DNA from: Steroidobacter gossypii | Lineage (GTDB): Bacteria; Pseudomonadota; Gammaproteobacteria; Steroidobacterales; Steroidobacteraceae | Length of the DNA stretch: 64,000 bases | Reading direction: 5' to 3' | Assembly: GCF_016801985.1 (NCBI RefSeq) | Contig: NZ_JAEVLS010000004.1 | Coordinates: forward strand, 248,001-312,000 | Translations under genes and position numbers: made by a program | The notes under the pieces: model-generated | What the model saw: only the letters and a program-made list of their open reading frames with translations | Databases searched by the model: none | What the model was told of the DNA's origin: nothing | Part shown: piece after piece, positions 1-9,513 of the stretch | How positions within the stretch are numbered: the stretch's first letter is position 1 | Layout: each line of letters starts with the position of its first letter

Positions 1-2
1 AC

Positions 3-3000
3 GTATATACCACCGCGCTCGCCATGCGTGCGCTGGCCACCGCCGACGCGCCGTACGAGGATCAAATCAAGATTCGGGGACGGCTCATCGACGGCGACAC
101 CCAGGCCGTGCTGCCGCGCGCACGAATCGACTTTACCGGCGCTGCTTCCACCACTGTTACAGCCGGCGACGATGGCCGATTCGAGTACGTTTCCGCCACC
201 GCGGGCAGTTACTCGCTGGCGATCTCCGTCTCCGGTTATGCACCCGTCATCGCTTCCACAACCGTGCGCGCCGGCCAGACCGTGGATTTCGGTGATATCG
301 CGCTCCTGCGTGGCCAGGCGCCCGTGGCCGCGGTGTTGCAAGGAAAGGTGACCGACAAGATCACCAACATCGGTATCGCCGGCGTCACCGTCGACGTAAT
401 CGGACCCTCTCTGTCCGCCACCACCGATGCCGATGGCCATTATCAAATAGTCAATATTCCTCCGGGCGAAGCGACGCTGTCCGCACGCATCGACGGCTAT
501 GGATCGGTGCAAGGTGCGGTGACGTTCGTCGCCGGCCAGGTCTACAACTTCTCGCCGCAGCTGATCGCGACGCCGGCGTCGGTCGTCGCAGTCGAAGGCA
601 CGGTCATCAACGGTGACAACGGCATGGCGCTGCCCGGGGTCACGATCACAGCGACCACCTCTCAGGGCAGCATCACGGCTGTCACCGACGATTCGGGCGC
701 TTACTCGCTGCAAAATATTGCGCCTGGCGCAGTCACGCTGACCGCAGCACTCGAAGGCTTTCATCCGATCGAAGGCACGGTGCAGGCCCGTGGCGGCACA
801 ACGATCGTGTTCTCGCCGACGATGACGCCGATCGTAATGCCCGAGCCTCCCCCAGTCACAGGTCAAGTCAGGGGCGTGATCGTCGACAGTCTCAGCGGTG
901 CGCAGCTCGCCAACGCGACGGTGCGTTTCTTTGTCGGCTCCACTCAACGAGCGACCGGCACGACGGACGCCGATGGACGATTCCTTCTCACCAACATCTC
1001 GGGCAACGGCGAGCTGCGCATTACGCGCACGAGCTATCAGAACCTGACGATCCCAGCCACCATCGTGGCGGGCATGGGACTGGACATGGGCGCCATCGAG
1101 TTGACGCGCACATCGCTGGGCACGGGCGGCGCCTTCCGGGGCGTCGTCAAGGATGTCGCCACCGATCAGGTTCGCTCCGGCGTCACGGTCACGGCGCGCT
1201 TCGGCTCCACCACACGCACCGACACGACCGACTCGGCGGGCGTGTTTGAATTCACCGGTTTGAACCCGCTACAAGGCAGCGCCCGCCTGACACGCACGGG
1301 CTACGAGCCGCTCGATCTTGGCCTGACGCTGGCGCTCGGCGAGATGATCGATCTCGGCACGTTGTATGTGCGCCCGGTCGACACCAGCGATGTAAGAGGC
1401 GATCTGTCCGTTTACACCCTGCGCGTGCAAGGGGTGCACATCGATCCCGAGACATATGCGGTCTCCGGCGCACTCGCCGTGGAGATCCATAACAGCGGTT
1501 CCGCCAACCTCACCGGCGCCGCCAACGTCAAAGCTTTCTTCGATGCGAATCGCAACGGTGCATTCGATGCGGGCGAGCCTGACCTCGGCAACGCGTCCAT
1601 GGCGATTGCCATGGACCCAGGCTCGGTAGAGTCGGTGAGCATCCCCTTGTCCGGCACGGTCGCATTCCGCGATGCGCCGATCAGCGTCTGGCTCGACAGC
1701 GAAAACACGCTGATCGAACAATCCGAGACCAATAACGTCGACACCACCGCCGGCATCTGCGGGAACGCGCAACGCCTCGCAGTCGACCTCGGCCTGTGCA
1801 TGGATTCTTCGGGCAGCATGAGCGCCGCGGACTTCCAGCTGCAACTGGCGGGTACCGCTGCCGCCGTCGAGAATGCATCGATCATCCCGCACGATGGATC
1901 GGTGCGCCTCACCGTAATGCAGTTCTCCAGCGCCACGACGGTGGAGCTGGCGCCAACGGTGGTGACCGAGGCGAACGCCGCAACGCTTGCATCGCGGATT
2001 CGCGGCATTCGCAAAGCCAACGGCGGCACCTCGATTCACAGCTGCATCAATACCGCGACCGAACAACTCACTACGGCTATGCCACGGGCGGCCGTTCGAG
2101 TGCTGGATATTTCCACCGACGGTGGCTCGAGCCAGTCGGCGGCGGTAGCGGCAGCCAATGCCGCACAAGCTGCCGGCGTCGATGCGCTCAATGCGCTCGC
2201 CGTGGGCAGTGGCGCCGATCTCAATGTTCTGAACGCGATCGTGTTTCCGCGGACCAGCGGACCGGATGCGGGCTTCGTCATACAGATCGGCAACTTCGAG
2301 CAGTACGCCGACGCAATCTCCGAGAAGATCAAACGCGAAGCGCGCACCGCCGACCTCACGCTGGGGTCGCTGCAGATCGCCGAGGCCGCTGAGCCAGGCA
2401 CCACTCGCCTGAGCGCGCGAGTGGGCAATGGCGGATCACGCACGATTCCGGCCGGCATCACCGTGGCCTTCTTCTCGAGCGCCCCCGATTCGAGCGGCAC
2501 GTTGTTGGCCGAAGTCGCGCTTCCCGAACTGCTCTCAGGTCAGTTCGTCGATATATCCACGGTCGTGAACGCACTGCGTGGCGGAGAAACCGTGTTCGCA
2601 GTGGCCGATCGAGCCGGGCTGGTTGGCGAATGCAATACCTCCAACAACAGTGATTCCGCGACCGTTGGCAGCACGAGCGCGCACATCGACGTTGCGACCG
2701 ACTCGAGCACCTATGGTCCTTCATCCACCGTGCAGTTGCTCACCACGGTCGGCAACGACAGCACATTGTCGGGTGCGTTCCGCTATCAGCTGACCATTCG
2801 GGATGCGGCCGGCGCCACCGTCGCGACCCTACCGCCGGTGGACACACCCGTCATTCCTGCTGGCGGTTCGCAACAAGCTGCTCAGCCTTGGCAGACCGGC
2901 CTGCTGCTCGCCGGCGTCTATGAGGTGGTGGGCGAGTTGCAGTTGCTCGATGGCACGGTGTTGGATCGAGCCCAAGCCTCGTTCACCCTGAGTCACGATG

Positions 3001-5315
3001 TTTCCTCGGGGCCGGCCGCATCGCTGCGAGCCACGACGGATCGGTTGACTTACAACACCTCGGACACGGTCGCCATCAATGCACTCGCTCGCAATCTCAC
3101 CCAATCCACGCTGATTTTGGGCGCGACGGCGCAGATCACCGTGATCGACTCAGCGGGACAGCCCGTACTGAGCACATCCCTGCCCTATGGCGATCTCACA
3201 CCGGGCAGCTCGCGTTCCATAAGCACGCAGCTCACGCTGAGCGCCGCTCGCGAGGGTCGATACAACCTGAGTGGCACGTTGATCGATTCGCTCGGCGCCA
3301 CGTTGGCCACTTCCACCACTTCGTTCGAAGTCAGCGAAGACGCGCGCCTGACGCTGACTGGGTCGGTGAGCGTCGCCACGGATCAGATCGAAGCGGGCCA
3401 ACCACAGGTCTGCACCAGCACCGCGATGAACCGTGGCAATCGCACACTGGCAGATCAGCCGCTGCGGCAGTTGATCGTCAACATCGACTCCAGCGCTGAA
3501 TGGCAGCGAGCGGATTTCTCCGCCACCCTGCCCGCCGGCGGCTCTCATATCGACACGCGTAGCGTGAGCACCAGCGGCTTCACTCCCGGTGAGTATGCTT
3601 GTGTGCTGCAGGCATCGGTCGATGGCGCCTGGCAGGCATTGGGCTATGCCACCTTCCAGGTGAAGGCGCCGTCGATTCGCATTGAATCGTCGCTGCAACT
3701 GAGCTCGCACGGGCGACTGCTCGTGTTGCTCGATGGCGCGCCCAGCTATCCATGTCATCCGATTCACGGAATCGAGCTGTGGGCTCCGTTCCGGACGCGC
3801 CTGCCCGAAGATGCGGCGCTCACCGTGGAACTGCTGGACGCCAACGGCAAACGCGTCGATCGTGAAGTTGCGACGCTCGCGAACTATCGTAACAACGTCA
3901 ATCGCTCGGTCGGCGCCGGTGCAGATCTGCTGATCACGGGCTGGTCACGCGACGTTGTGACTGTCGAAGTCCGTGGGGCCGGTACGCTGGCAGGCGGCTA
4001 TCGGCTGGTGTCCACGGCCACAGCCGGTTCGATGCCACCCGTCACGCTGGAATCGGGCGTCATGGGTGGTTCCTGCGGCTGGCCGGCAGGTCCGGGCGCC
4101 AAGTTCGGAGACTTCGAATCTTCCACAGTCATGGGCCTGTTTGGCCGAGGCGCACCCGCGTCCCTGCCGGATGCACCGACACTCGGTCGCCAGCAGGCGT
4201 TCCTGGAACAGCTGCTGGATGCGGCAGGCATTTCATACACCATCGTTACGGATGCCGATGCATTCGCACGAGCCATGCGCAGCGGCGCGTATTCTCGATA
4301 CGCGCTGTTCGCCGAGCGCGAGAAGCTGGACCTTCAGGTGCAGAAGGAGCTGCGCGAAGCGGTGAATCGCGGTGAAGGGCTGCTGGACGCGGGCGAGCAC
4401 AACTGGCGTCATCCGGCCTTTGCTACGGCATTGGGCATCAAGTGGATCGGCGAGTATCCGTGGGCGAATACCGTCAATTACTTTGATTCCGAGCTGCATA
4501 CCGCGGCCACCGCCGACCTGCTGCTCGGGCATGAAACGCAGCGCGTGCAACGCGTCGGCGCCCGTGCGGTGGCGGATTTCTCGGTGGGTCGGCACGGCCG
4601 CACCATGCATCCGCACGATAAGACTGCAGTGACCACCTATGAGTACGGTCGCGGCAGGAGCGTGTACGTCGGCTACGACCTGCTTGCTGAAGCTGCGCAT
4701 GAGGGCGCCGCGAGCGTGCATGCCGAAGTGTTGATGAACGCACTCGGATACATCACCCCGCGGCACGGCACTTACTACGGTAGCGATGTCGTTTCGCTCA
4801 AGCTGTCTCTGCACAACGCCGCGGCCGATGTTGCCGGACGCGTGGTCCTGCCGCTGCCTGCGGGCGTGACCGTCGTCGATCCGGGCCAGGGTGCGTTCGA
4901 CGGCACGGCGTTGACGCTGACCTTCGAGCTGGTTTCGCAAGCGTCGACCCAGTGGGAATTCTGGGTGCGCCTGCCGCCAGCGCCCGGTCGGACCAGGTTC
5001 CAGATGACGGTGCAAACATTGAACGCCGGCGCCTATGTCGACTACGACTCGCTGCAGCTGGATGTGACCAGCGAACCGCGCTCGAGCCTGGCGGAGGCCC
5101 TGACCCTCAGCTCCACCAGTCTTAAGTTTCTGGCGGTCAAGCTGTGGCTGCTGACGGCGCAGCACTGGTCGGCGCTGGGCTTCGAGGCCCGCGCCTTGGC
5201 CGCCCTGGTGGCCGCCACCGACGCAGTTCGTGAAGTTCAACATCCCCAGTCAGAACATCTGCGCTTCAAAATCGATCAGGTGATCTGGTCGATGAGCAGA
5301 AAGGTTGCGAAATGA
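3..5315 (+). CDS. Giant secreted VWA-domain protein with carboxypeptidase-regulatory-like repeats (5' end outside window)
   Basis: The frame is open from base 3, with no stop before the first in-window ATG at 24, so the true start lies upstream. The residues just before that ATG (YTTALAMRALA) resemble a helix of a terpenoid-cyclase-type toroid, suggesting another domain upstream. Counting from the ATG, about five carboxypeptidase-regulatory-like beta-sandwich repeats occupy residues 15-450. A CARDB-like module follows at about 465-575. A von Willebrand A domain follows, with the MIDAS motif DSSGS at 594-598. Further CARDB-like modules come next, then a class I amidotransferase-like fold near 1380-1580. 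A hydrophobic C-terminal stretch ends the protein. The VWA MIDAS normally binds a metal and a protein ligand. Its stop overlaps the start of the next gene (ATGA), so the two are translationally coupled. The role is probably surface or periplasmic binding; no enzyme activity is evident. Confidence 0.8.
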   Translation, partial: VYTTALAMRALATADAPYEDQIKIRGRLIDGDTQAVLPRARIDFTGAASTTVTAGDDGRFEYVSATAGSYSLAISVSGYAPVIASTTVRAGQTVDFGDIALLRGQAPVAAVLQGKVTDKITNIGIAGVTVDVIGPSLSATTDADGHYQIVNIPPGEATLSARIDGYGSVQGAVTFVAGQVYNFSPQLIATPASVVAVEGTVINGDNGMALPGVTITATTSQGSITAVTDDSGAYSLQNIAPGAVTLTAALEGFHPIEGTVQARGGTTIVFSPTMTPIVMPEPPPVTGQVRGVIVDSLSGAQLANATVRFFVGSTQRATGTTDADGRFLLTNISGNGELRITRTSYQNLTIPATIVAGMGLDMGAIELTRTSLGTGGAFRGVVKDVATDQVRSGVTVTARFGSTTRTDTTDSAGVFEFTGLNPLQGSARLTRTGYEPLDLGLTLALGEMIDLGTLYVRPVDTSDVRGDLSVYTLRVQGVHIDPETYAVSGALAVEIHNSGSANLTGAANVKAFFDANRNGAFDAGEPDLGNASMAIAMDPGSVESVSIPLSGTVAFRDAPISVWLDSENTLIEQSETNNVDTTAGICGNAQRLAVDLGLCMDSSGSMSAADFQLQLAGTAAAVENASIIPHDGSVRLTVMQFSSATTVELAPTVVTEANAATLASRIRGIRKANGGTSIHSCINTATEQLTTAMPRAAVRVLDISTDGGSSQSAAVAAANAAQAAGVDALNALAVGSGADLNVLNAIVFPRTSGPDAGFVIQIGNFEQYADAISEKIKREARTADLTLGSLQIAEAAEPGTTRLSARVGNGGSRTIPAGITVAFFSSAPDSSGTLLAEVALPELLSGQFVDISTVVNALRGGETVFAVADRAGLVGECNTSNNSDSATVGSTSAHIDVATDSSTYGPSSTVQLLTTVGNDSTLSGAFRYQLTIRDAAGATVATLPPVDTPVIPAGGSQQAAQPWQTGLLLAGVYEVVGELQLLDGTVLDRAQASFTLSHDVSSGPAASLRATTDRLTYNTSDTVAINALARNLTQSTLILGATAQITVIDSAGQPVLSTSLPYGDLTPGSSRSISTQLTLSAAREGRYNLSGTLIDSLGATLATSTTSFEVSEDARLTLTGSVSVATDQIEAGQPQVCTSTAMNRGNRTLADQPLRQLIVNIDSSAEWQRADFSATLPAGGSHIDTRSVSTSGFTPGEYACVLQASVDGAWQALGYATFQVKAPSIRIESSLQLSSHGRLLVLLDGAPSYPCHPIHGIELWAPFRTRLPEDAALTVELLDANGKRVDREVATLANYRNNVNRSVGAGADLLITGWSRDVVTVEVRGAGTLAGGYRLVSTATAGSMPPVTLESGVMGGSCGWPAGPGAKFGDFESSTVMGLFGRGAPASLPDAPTLGRQQAFLEQLLDAAGISYTIVTDADAFARAMRSGAYSRYALFAEREKLDLQVQKELREAVNRGEGLLDAGEHNWRHPAFATALGIKWIGEYPWANTVNYFDSELHTAATADLLLGHETQRVQRVGARAVADFSVGRHGRTMHPHDKTAVTTYEYGRGRSVYVGYDLLAEAAHEGAASVHAEVLMNALGYITPRHGTYYGSDVVSLKLSLHNAAADVAGRVVLPLPAGVTVVDPGQGAFDGTALTLTFELVSQASTQWEFWVRLPPAPGRTRFQMTVQTLNAGAYVDYDSLQLDVTSEPRSSLAEALTLSSTSLKFLAVKLWLLTAQHWSALGFEARALAALVAATDAVREVQHPQSEHLRFKIDQVIWSMSRKVAK

Positions 5316-8300
5316 GCTTGGAAGCATTGAATGGCGCAAGGACGTTCATGCGCACGGTCGCCTGGATCGTGCTGCTGACCTTCAGCACCGTCACGATATC
5401 TCCTGGAGCGCAGGCGCTTGCTCAAGCAACCCAGGCGGCGCCAGCGCCTGCTGTCGCTTTGAGTGCTCTCAAAGAGCAAGCGCCGCCTGCCATCGAGCGA
5501 ATGCAGCGAACGCTCGCAGCCTTCCATCGGAGCGGCATCAGAAAAGCCGATCACGACACGACGCGGGCGGCATTGGCGCAGTTGCGATCGGAGCTGGAAA
5601 TCGAGGACGAGCGCGCGCGTTCGGAGCTGGCGGAAGATGCACAGCGGCTCGGCAAGCTGCGCCTGTCCGAAACGATGCAACAGCGTCATGCCGATGCAGT
5701 CGCCCGCATCAGCGCAGGATCGACGCAGCTCCATCAGGACCTGACACGATTCTCCGGCCTCGATAAAACGCAAGACGCCCACCAGGCCGCGGCGGCGCTG
5801 ACAGAACAACTGCAGCAAGCTTCGCCTGGCCGGCCCGAGCAAACGTTCGATCCGAAGTCGCTGCCGTTCGGCGGCGCCACCTACAAGGCACCTGCGCCCA
5901 GAACGCGAGCAGAACAGTTCGCCGGGACGAACCTTCGCAGCCAGGCCGTCACGCTCGCAGCCACCGATCCGAGCTTTCTCTCAGAGACCGAAGATGCGCA
6001 ACTCACCGATACCGTCCGCACACTGGCTGCGGAGCTGCGCAACGATCCAGTCGCCATCTACAACTGGGTTCGTAACAACATCGAATACCTGCCGACGCAC
6101 GGCTCCATCCAGGGCAGCGAGATCACCTTGCAGACTCGTCGCGGCAATGCCTTCGATATCTCGAGCCTGCTGGTCGCCCTGCTGCGCGCCGCGCAAGTGC
6201 CGGCTCGCTATGTCTATGGCACGGTCGAGCTGCCGATCGATCAAGTGATGAACTGGGTCGGCGGCGCCACGTCCGCCAACGCCGCCCTCGATCTGCTGGC
6301 GCAAGGAGGCGTGCCGGTCACCGGATTGTCTCAAGGCGGCGTGATCAAAACGGCTCGCATGGAGCACGTCTGGGTCGAAGCGTATGTGGACTTCATTCCC
6401 AGCCGGGGCGCACGCAACGTCGTCCCCGACACCTGGGCGCCCCTCGACGCCAGCTTCAAACAATACGACTACACGGCCGGGATCGATCTGAAACAAGCCG
6501 TGCCGCTGCCGTTCGACGCCCTGACGCTGCTGAAGGAAGGCGCCAACATCGACCTTGCCGCCGGCATCGCCGACAACCTGAATCAGAACGCGGTGGTGGC
6601 GGCCTCCGAAGACTATATCGCCGCAGTCGAACAGTACTGGGCCAATCAGACGCCGCCAGGCACGATCGAGCAATTGCTGGGGACCAAAACGATTCGCGCG
6701 CGGAGCCAGCCGGTGCTGGCCGCTTCACTGCCCTATCGCGTCACCGCGCGTGCGTCTTCTTTCGCCGTGATCCCGAGCTCGCTCCGGCATTACATCCGGC
6801 TATTGCTGTTCAACTCGGCGATCGACCAGACGCTGGACTCGCCCGCCATGAGCCAGTCGATCAGCCTGCCGGCGCTTTCGACCCGGCGGCTCGGCGTGAC
6901 CTACCGGCCTGCCACCGCTGAAGATGAAGCGCTCATCCGCAGTTACGACGGCACCAGCATCACGCGACTGCCCGCTTATCTCATTCGGCTGGTCCCGGCG
7001 ATTCAGACCGACGGCGTCGACGTGAGCGTCGGCCCGGCAGTCACCATGGGCGCCGATCAGCGCTGGCAAGTCACGCTCGTGCAGCCAGGCGCCGGCGCCG
7101 TTCATGTGCATACCTATGCACAACTGGCCGGCGACGAGATCGTTTTCGGACTGAACCGCAACGGCGTGGCGCCCACATTGGTCAGTCACCGATTCGCCAC
7201 GTCGACAGATACATCGGCGGCGGAAAGTCTGCATCGGATCGCGCTCTACTATTGGGCGGAAGCGGACCTGTCCAACCGTGTGCTCGGCGAGACTAACGGC
7301 GTGCTGTATCAACGGCTGCCGTCGGTGGGCGTGTTCACCAGCCCGCTCTCGGTGATCTATTCGTACGGTGTGCCTCGCCAGGCGTTCTATAAATCCCGGC
7401 AGGTGGATATCTCACGCTCGTTCGTGAGCGCCATCGGCAAGAACGGTGCAAGCGCCAAAGATTTCGTCATCACGTCCGGCGTGCAAACCTCGTTGCTGGA
7501 AGGCCGGGTGCTGGAACAAGCCAGCAGCGCGCCGCAAGGCAGCGGCATCAGCGCCGTTCAATTGTTGATCGATGCGGGCAACCAAGGCATCCCGCTCTAC
7601 AGCCTGACCGCTGCGAATGCCTCCGCGCTGCTGCCGCAGCTCTCCATCTCATCCTCGGTGAAGTCACAAATCTCCGCGGCGGTTGCGGCAGGTCAGACGG
7701 TGGTGGTGTCGCAGCGGGCGCCAGAGCGGTTGGACTGGTCGGGCGTGGGTTACATCATGCTCGATCCCGAGACCGGCTCGGGCGCGTATTTGATCGAAGG
7801 CGGCCTCAATGGCGGCGAGCTTGGCGACTGCCAGGAACAGCGTTCGCCGTTGGCGATGTCCCTCAGGGATATCGTGCTGTCTCTCATGGTCCTGGGGCTG
7901 ATCGCCGTGATCATCGCCGGCAGCGGCGGCGCCGGCACCGCCGCCGCGCCTGCGATGCTCGCGATCATGGCCGCCGGGCTGGGTCTCACGGCCCTTACGT
8001 TCCCGCAAACAGCGTCGGCCGGCACGTGCGGCAGTGGCTGCCATCGCGGCAGAATTCAGGCGCAAGGCGGTGGACTGCAGGCTTCCGTCGCCTGGAACCA
8101 GGCCACGCCGCTGACACTGGCTCAAGGGCAAGCGTTGCTGGCGGCGCTTTCAGCCCAGCTCACCGACAGGCAACGTGCGGAGCGCGCCGCCGGCTTTGCC
8201 GGCGCGGCGCGCTTCATGGAAAATGCGGCAGCCTCGGGCGGAGTCTGCGCACGCGACATCAAGTCATCGCTGAGCTTCCCGCGTGGCGCGCAGATTCGTA

Positions 8301-8341
8301 TCGACATCGAAGTGCGCGAAGGCCAGGCCTTCACGCCCTGA
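5312..8341 (+). CDS. Exported transglutaminase-like protein with hydrophobic segment and toxin-like C-terminal module
   Basis: A 1009-residue protein whose ATG overlaps the previous stop; an ATG at 5348 with a nearby AAGGA is an alternative start just before the signal peptide (MRTVAWIVLLTF...). A coiled-coil-like region (about 45-150) precedes a transglutaminase-like core at about 235-385. The His (HVWVEAYV, H352) and Asp (PLDASF) of the triad are visible. The place expected for the Cys reads GNAFD, with Ala280 instead, so it may bind or fold rather than cross-link. After about 450 residues of beta-rich sequence there is a hydrophobic, Gly/Ala-rich stretch at about 850-895. A final module of about 105 residues begins with GRIQAQGGG. 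That layout (export, long stalk, hydrophobic segment, compact C-terminal domain, small ORF next door) resembles polymorphic toxins. This is an inference; the C-terminal family was not identified. Confidence 0.75.
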   Translation: MSLEALNGARTFMRTVAWIVLLTFSTVTISPGAQALAQATQAAPAPAVALSALKEQAPPAIERMQRTLAAFHRSGIRKADHDTTRAALAQLRSELEIEDERARSELAEDAQRLGKLRLSETMQQRHADAVARISAGSTQLHQDLTRFSGLDKTQDAHQAAAALTEQLQQASPGRPEQTFDPKSLPFGGATYKAPAPRTRAEQFAGTNLRSQAVTLAATDPSFLSETEDAQLTDTVRTLAAELRNDPVAIYNWVRNNIEYLPTHGSIQGSEITLQTRRGNAFDISSLLVALLRAAQVPARYVYGTVELPIDQVMNWVGGATSANAALDLLAQGGVPVTGLSQGGVIKTARMEHVWVEAYVDFIPSRGARNVVPDTWAPLDASFKQYDYTAGIDLKQAVPLPFDALTLLKEGANIDLAAGIADNLNQNAVVAASEDYIAAVEQYWANQTPPGTIEQLLGTKTIRARSQPVLAASLPYRVTARASSFAVIPSSLRHYIRLLLFNSAIDQTLDSPAMSQSISLPALSTRRLGVTYRPATAEDEALIRSYDGTSITRLPAYLIRLVPAIQTDGVDVSVGPAVTMGADQRWQVTLVQPGAGAVHVHTYAQLAGDEIVFGLNRNGVAPTLVSHRFATSTDTSAAESLHRIALYYWAEADLSNRVLGETNGVLYQRLPSVGVFTSPLSVIYSYGVPRQAFYKSRQVDISRSFVSAIGKNGASAKDFVITSGVQTSLLEGRVLEQASSAPQGSGISAVQLLIDAGNQGIPLYSLTAANASALLPQLSISSSVKSQISAAVAAGQTVVVSQRAPERLDWSGVGYIMLDPETGSGAYLIEGGLNGGELGDCQEQRSPLAMSLRDIVLSLMVLGLIAVIIAGSGGAGTAAAPAMLAIMAAGLGLTALTFPQTASAGTCGSGCHRGRIQAQGGGLQASVAWNQATPLTLAQGQALLAALSAQLTDRQRAERAAGFAGAARFMENAAASGGVCARDIKSSLSFPRGAQIRIDIEVREGQAFTP

Positions 8342-8357
8342 CGTTTGGAGCCAGGTC

Positions 8358-8789
8358 ATGACGGAAAAATTCGCCGAGTTCCTGACCGACCTGGGGACCT
8401 ATCAGGCCGCGGAGCGCTACTGGCGAGAGCGTTTCGCGGCTCTGCCCTGCGATCCTTTCGCCAACGGTTGGGAGGATTGGGGCACCTCCGGTGTCCGCGT
8501 CATCGCGGATGAATCATGCAACGTCTACGGGGCGATACAACACACGCGTAAGCGCGGCATCGTGATCGTGATGTGCAAACCTTCGGAGGCGATCCAGCGA
8601 CTGACCGCTTGGACCGCCACCTGGGGCGAAGGCTGGCAAGACACTGCGCCCATCGACTATCTCAAGATCAACCTGGTCCACACCGAGCAAAGCGAATCGA
8701 TGGCGCTCGCGCTACTGCATCGATTCGTTTGCGAAAGCGCGTCGCGTGAAGACATCGACGCGCTGATCGAATCGCTGGACACCGGCTGA
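8358..8789 (+). CDS. Small acidic cytoplasmic protein, candidate immunity partner of the upstream protein
   Basis: A 143-residue protein; the ATG at 8358 has GGAG at 8347-8350 and lies 16 bases after the upstream stop, so it is probably cotranscribed. There is no signal peptide or membrane segment. It is rich in Asp/Glu and Trp and looks like a compact alpha/beta domain. The family is not recognised. Its position directly after a large exported protein with a toxin-like C-terminus is where immunity genes of polymorphic toxins usually sit. That is the only reason for suggesting immunity; an assembly chaperone for the two giant proteins is an equal possibility. Confidence 0.65.
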   Translation: MTEKFAEFLTDLGTYQAAERYWRERFAALPCDPFANGWEDWGTSGVRVIADESCNVYGAIQHTRKRGIVIVMCKPSEAIQRLTAWTATWGEGWQDTAPIDYLKINLVHTEQSESMALALLHRFVCESASREDIDALIESLDTG

Positions 8790-8793
8790 CGGG

Positions 8794-8859
8794 TCAGAAC
8801 TCCACCGTCATGCCGAAGTACACCAGGCGCCTCCTCGGATCGTAGACGCCGGGATAGGT
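8794..8859 (-). pseudogene. C-terminal remnant of a TonB-dependent receptor
   Basis: On the minus strand the last 21 codons before a TGA read TYPGVYDPRRRLVYFGMTVEF. This is the typical end of a TonB-dependent receptor: a final beta-strand with alternating hydrophobic residues and a terminal Phe. Upstream of this the frame turns into Arg/Cys-rich noise, and there is no plug or barrel. It is therefore the tail of a receptor gene that has been deleted. It lies just upstream of a FecI/FecR pair, where a cognate receptor might once have been. Confidence 0.6.
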
Positions 8860-8976
8860 GTGCCGTTGCCGGCGGCGGCGGCTTCGGCAAATACATACGC
8901 TGCACAGCGCGCTGCAGGGGGACCGAAAAATTCGCCAACCCAGTCTTAACCGCCGCTCGCAACAATCTCGAGTCCT

Positions 8977-9513
8977 ATGCGCGACTCTCATGCAAACCGA
9001 CGCCTGATCGACTGGTTCAACCAGTGGCGATCGCCGTTGCGCAAGTTCCTGATCCGGCGGAACGCGAGATCGCGAGCCGATGTCGACGACATCTCGCAGG
9101 AGGTGTTCTTACGGCTGCTTCGCTACAACCAGGCCGAGCTGGTCCAGCATCCGCAGGCTTATCTGTTCAAGATGGCCGCGAACGTCGCGGCGGAATGGTC
9201 GATTGCAGCCCGGGCGCGACGGCCGCACGACTCCAAGTGGCTCGCCGAGCTGCACGGCGGCGATCTCCCTGAAGACGCCGCGGCCCGCGCCAAAGCCGAA
9301 GAAGAAATGGAGCGGGCGATCAACACCCTGCCGCCCCGACAGCGCGAGGTGCTCAAGCTGCAGTTCTACGAGGGCCTGGCCTACGCGGAAATCGCCGAAC
9401 GGCTCGGCACCACGCCCCGGGCAGTGAAACGCAGCGTCATCAAGAGTTATCAGAAGCTCCGCAGCGAGCTGAATCCCGAATACCTGAGAGCAATGAGTTA
9501 TGGACGAGAATGA
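8977..9513 (+). CDS. ECF sigma factor, FecI type
   Basis: 178 residues. Sigma region 2 is visible as a DVDDISQEVFLRLLRY-type segment (about residues 34-50). Region 4 is a TLPPRQREVLKLQ...YAEIAERLGTTPRAVKRSV helix-turn-helix at about 112-155. Size and layout match FecI-like extracytoplasmic-function sigma factors, which direct RNA polymerase to promoters of TonB-receptor genes when released by a FecR protein. The reading frame overlaps the downstream fecR-like gene by 14 bases, so the pair is coupled. No receptor gene follows in the same direction. The nearest receptor with a signalling domain is the opposite-strand gene ending at 11681. The start ATG has only a weak ribosome-binding site. Confidence 0.88.
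   Translation: MRDSHANRRLIDWFNQWRSPLRKFLIRRNARSRADVDDISQEVFLRLLRYNQAELVQHPQAYLFKMAANVAAEWSIAARARRPHDSKWLAELHGGDLPEDAAARAKAEEEMERAINTLPPRQREVLKLQFYEGLAYAEIAERLGTTPRAVKRSVIKSYQKLRSELNPEYLRAMSYGRE

Noticed and set aside
8020-8045. CGSGCH near the C-terminus of the transglutaminase-like protein considered as a haem c site
   Set aside because: The spacing is CxxxCH rather than CxxCH, and the surroundings are not cytochrome-like.
8283-8357. Longer form of the small acidic protein starting inside the previous gene
   Set aside because: The ATG at 8358 has its own ribosome-binding site, and the extra 25 residues are out-of-frame translation of the transglutaminase-like gene.
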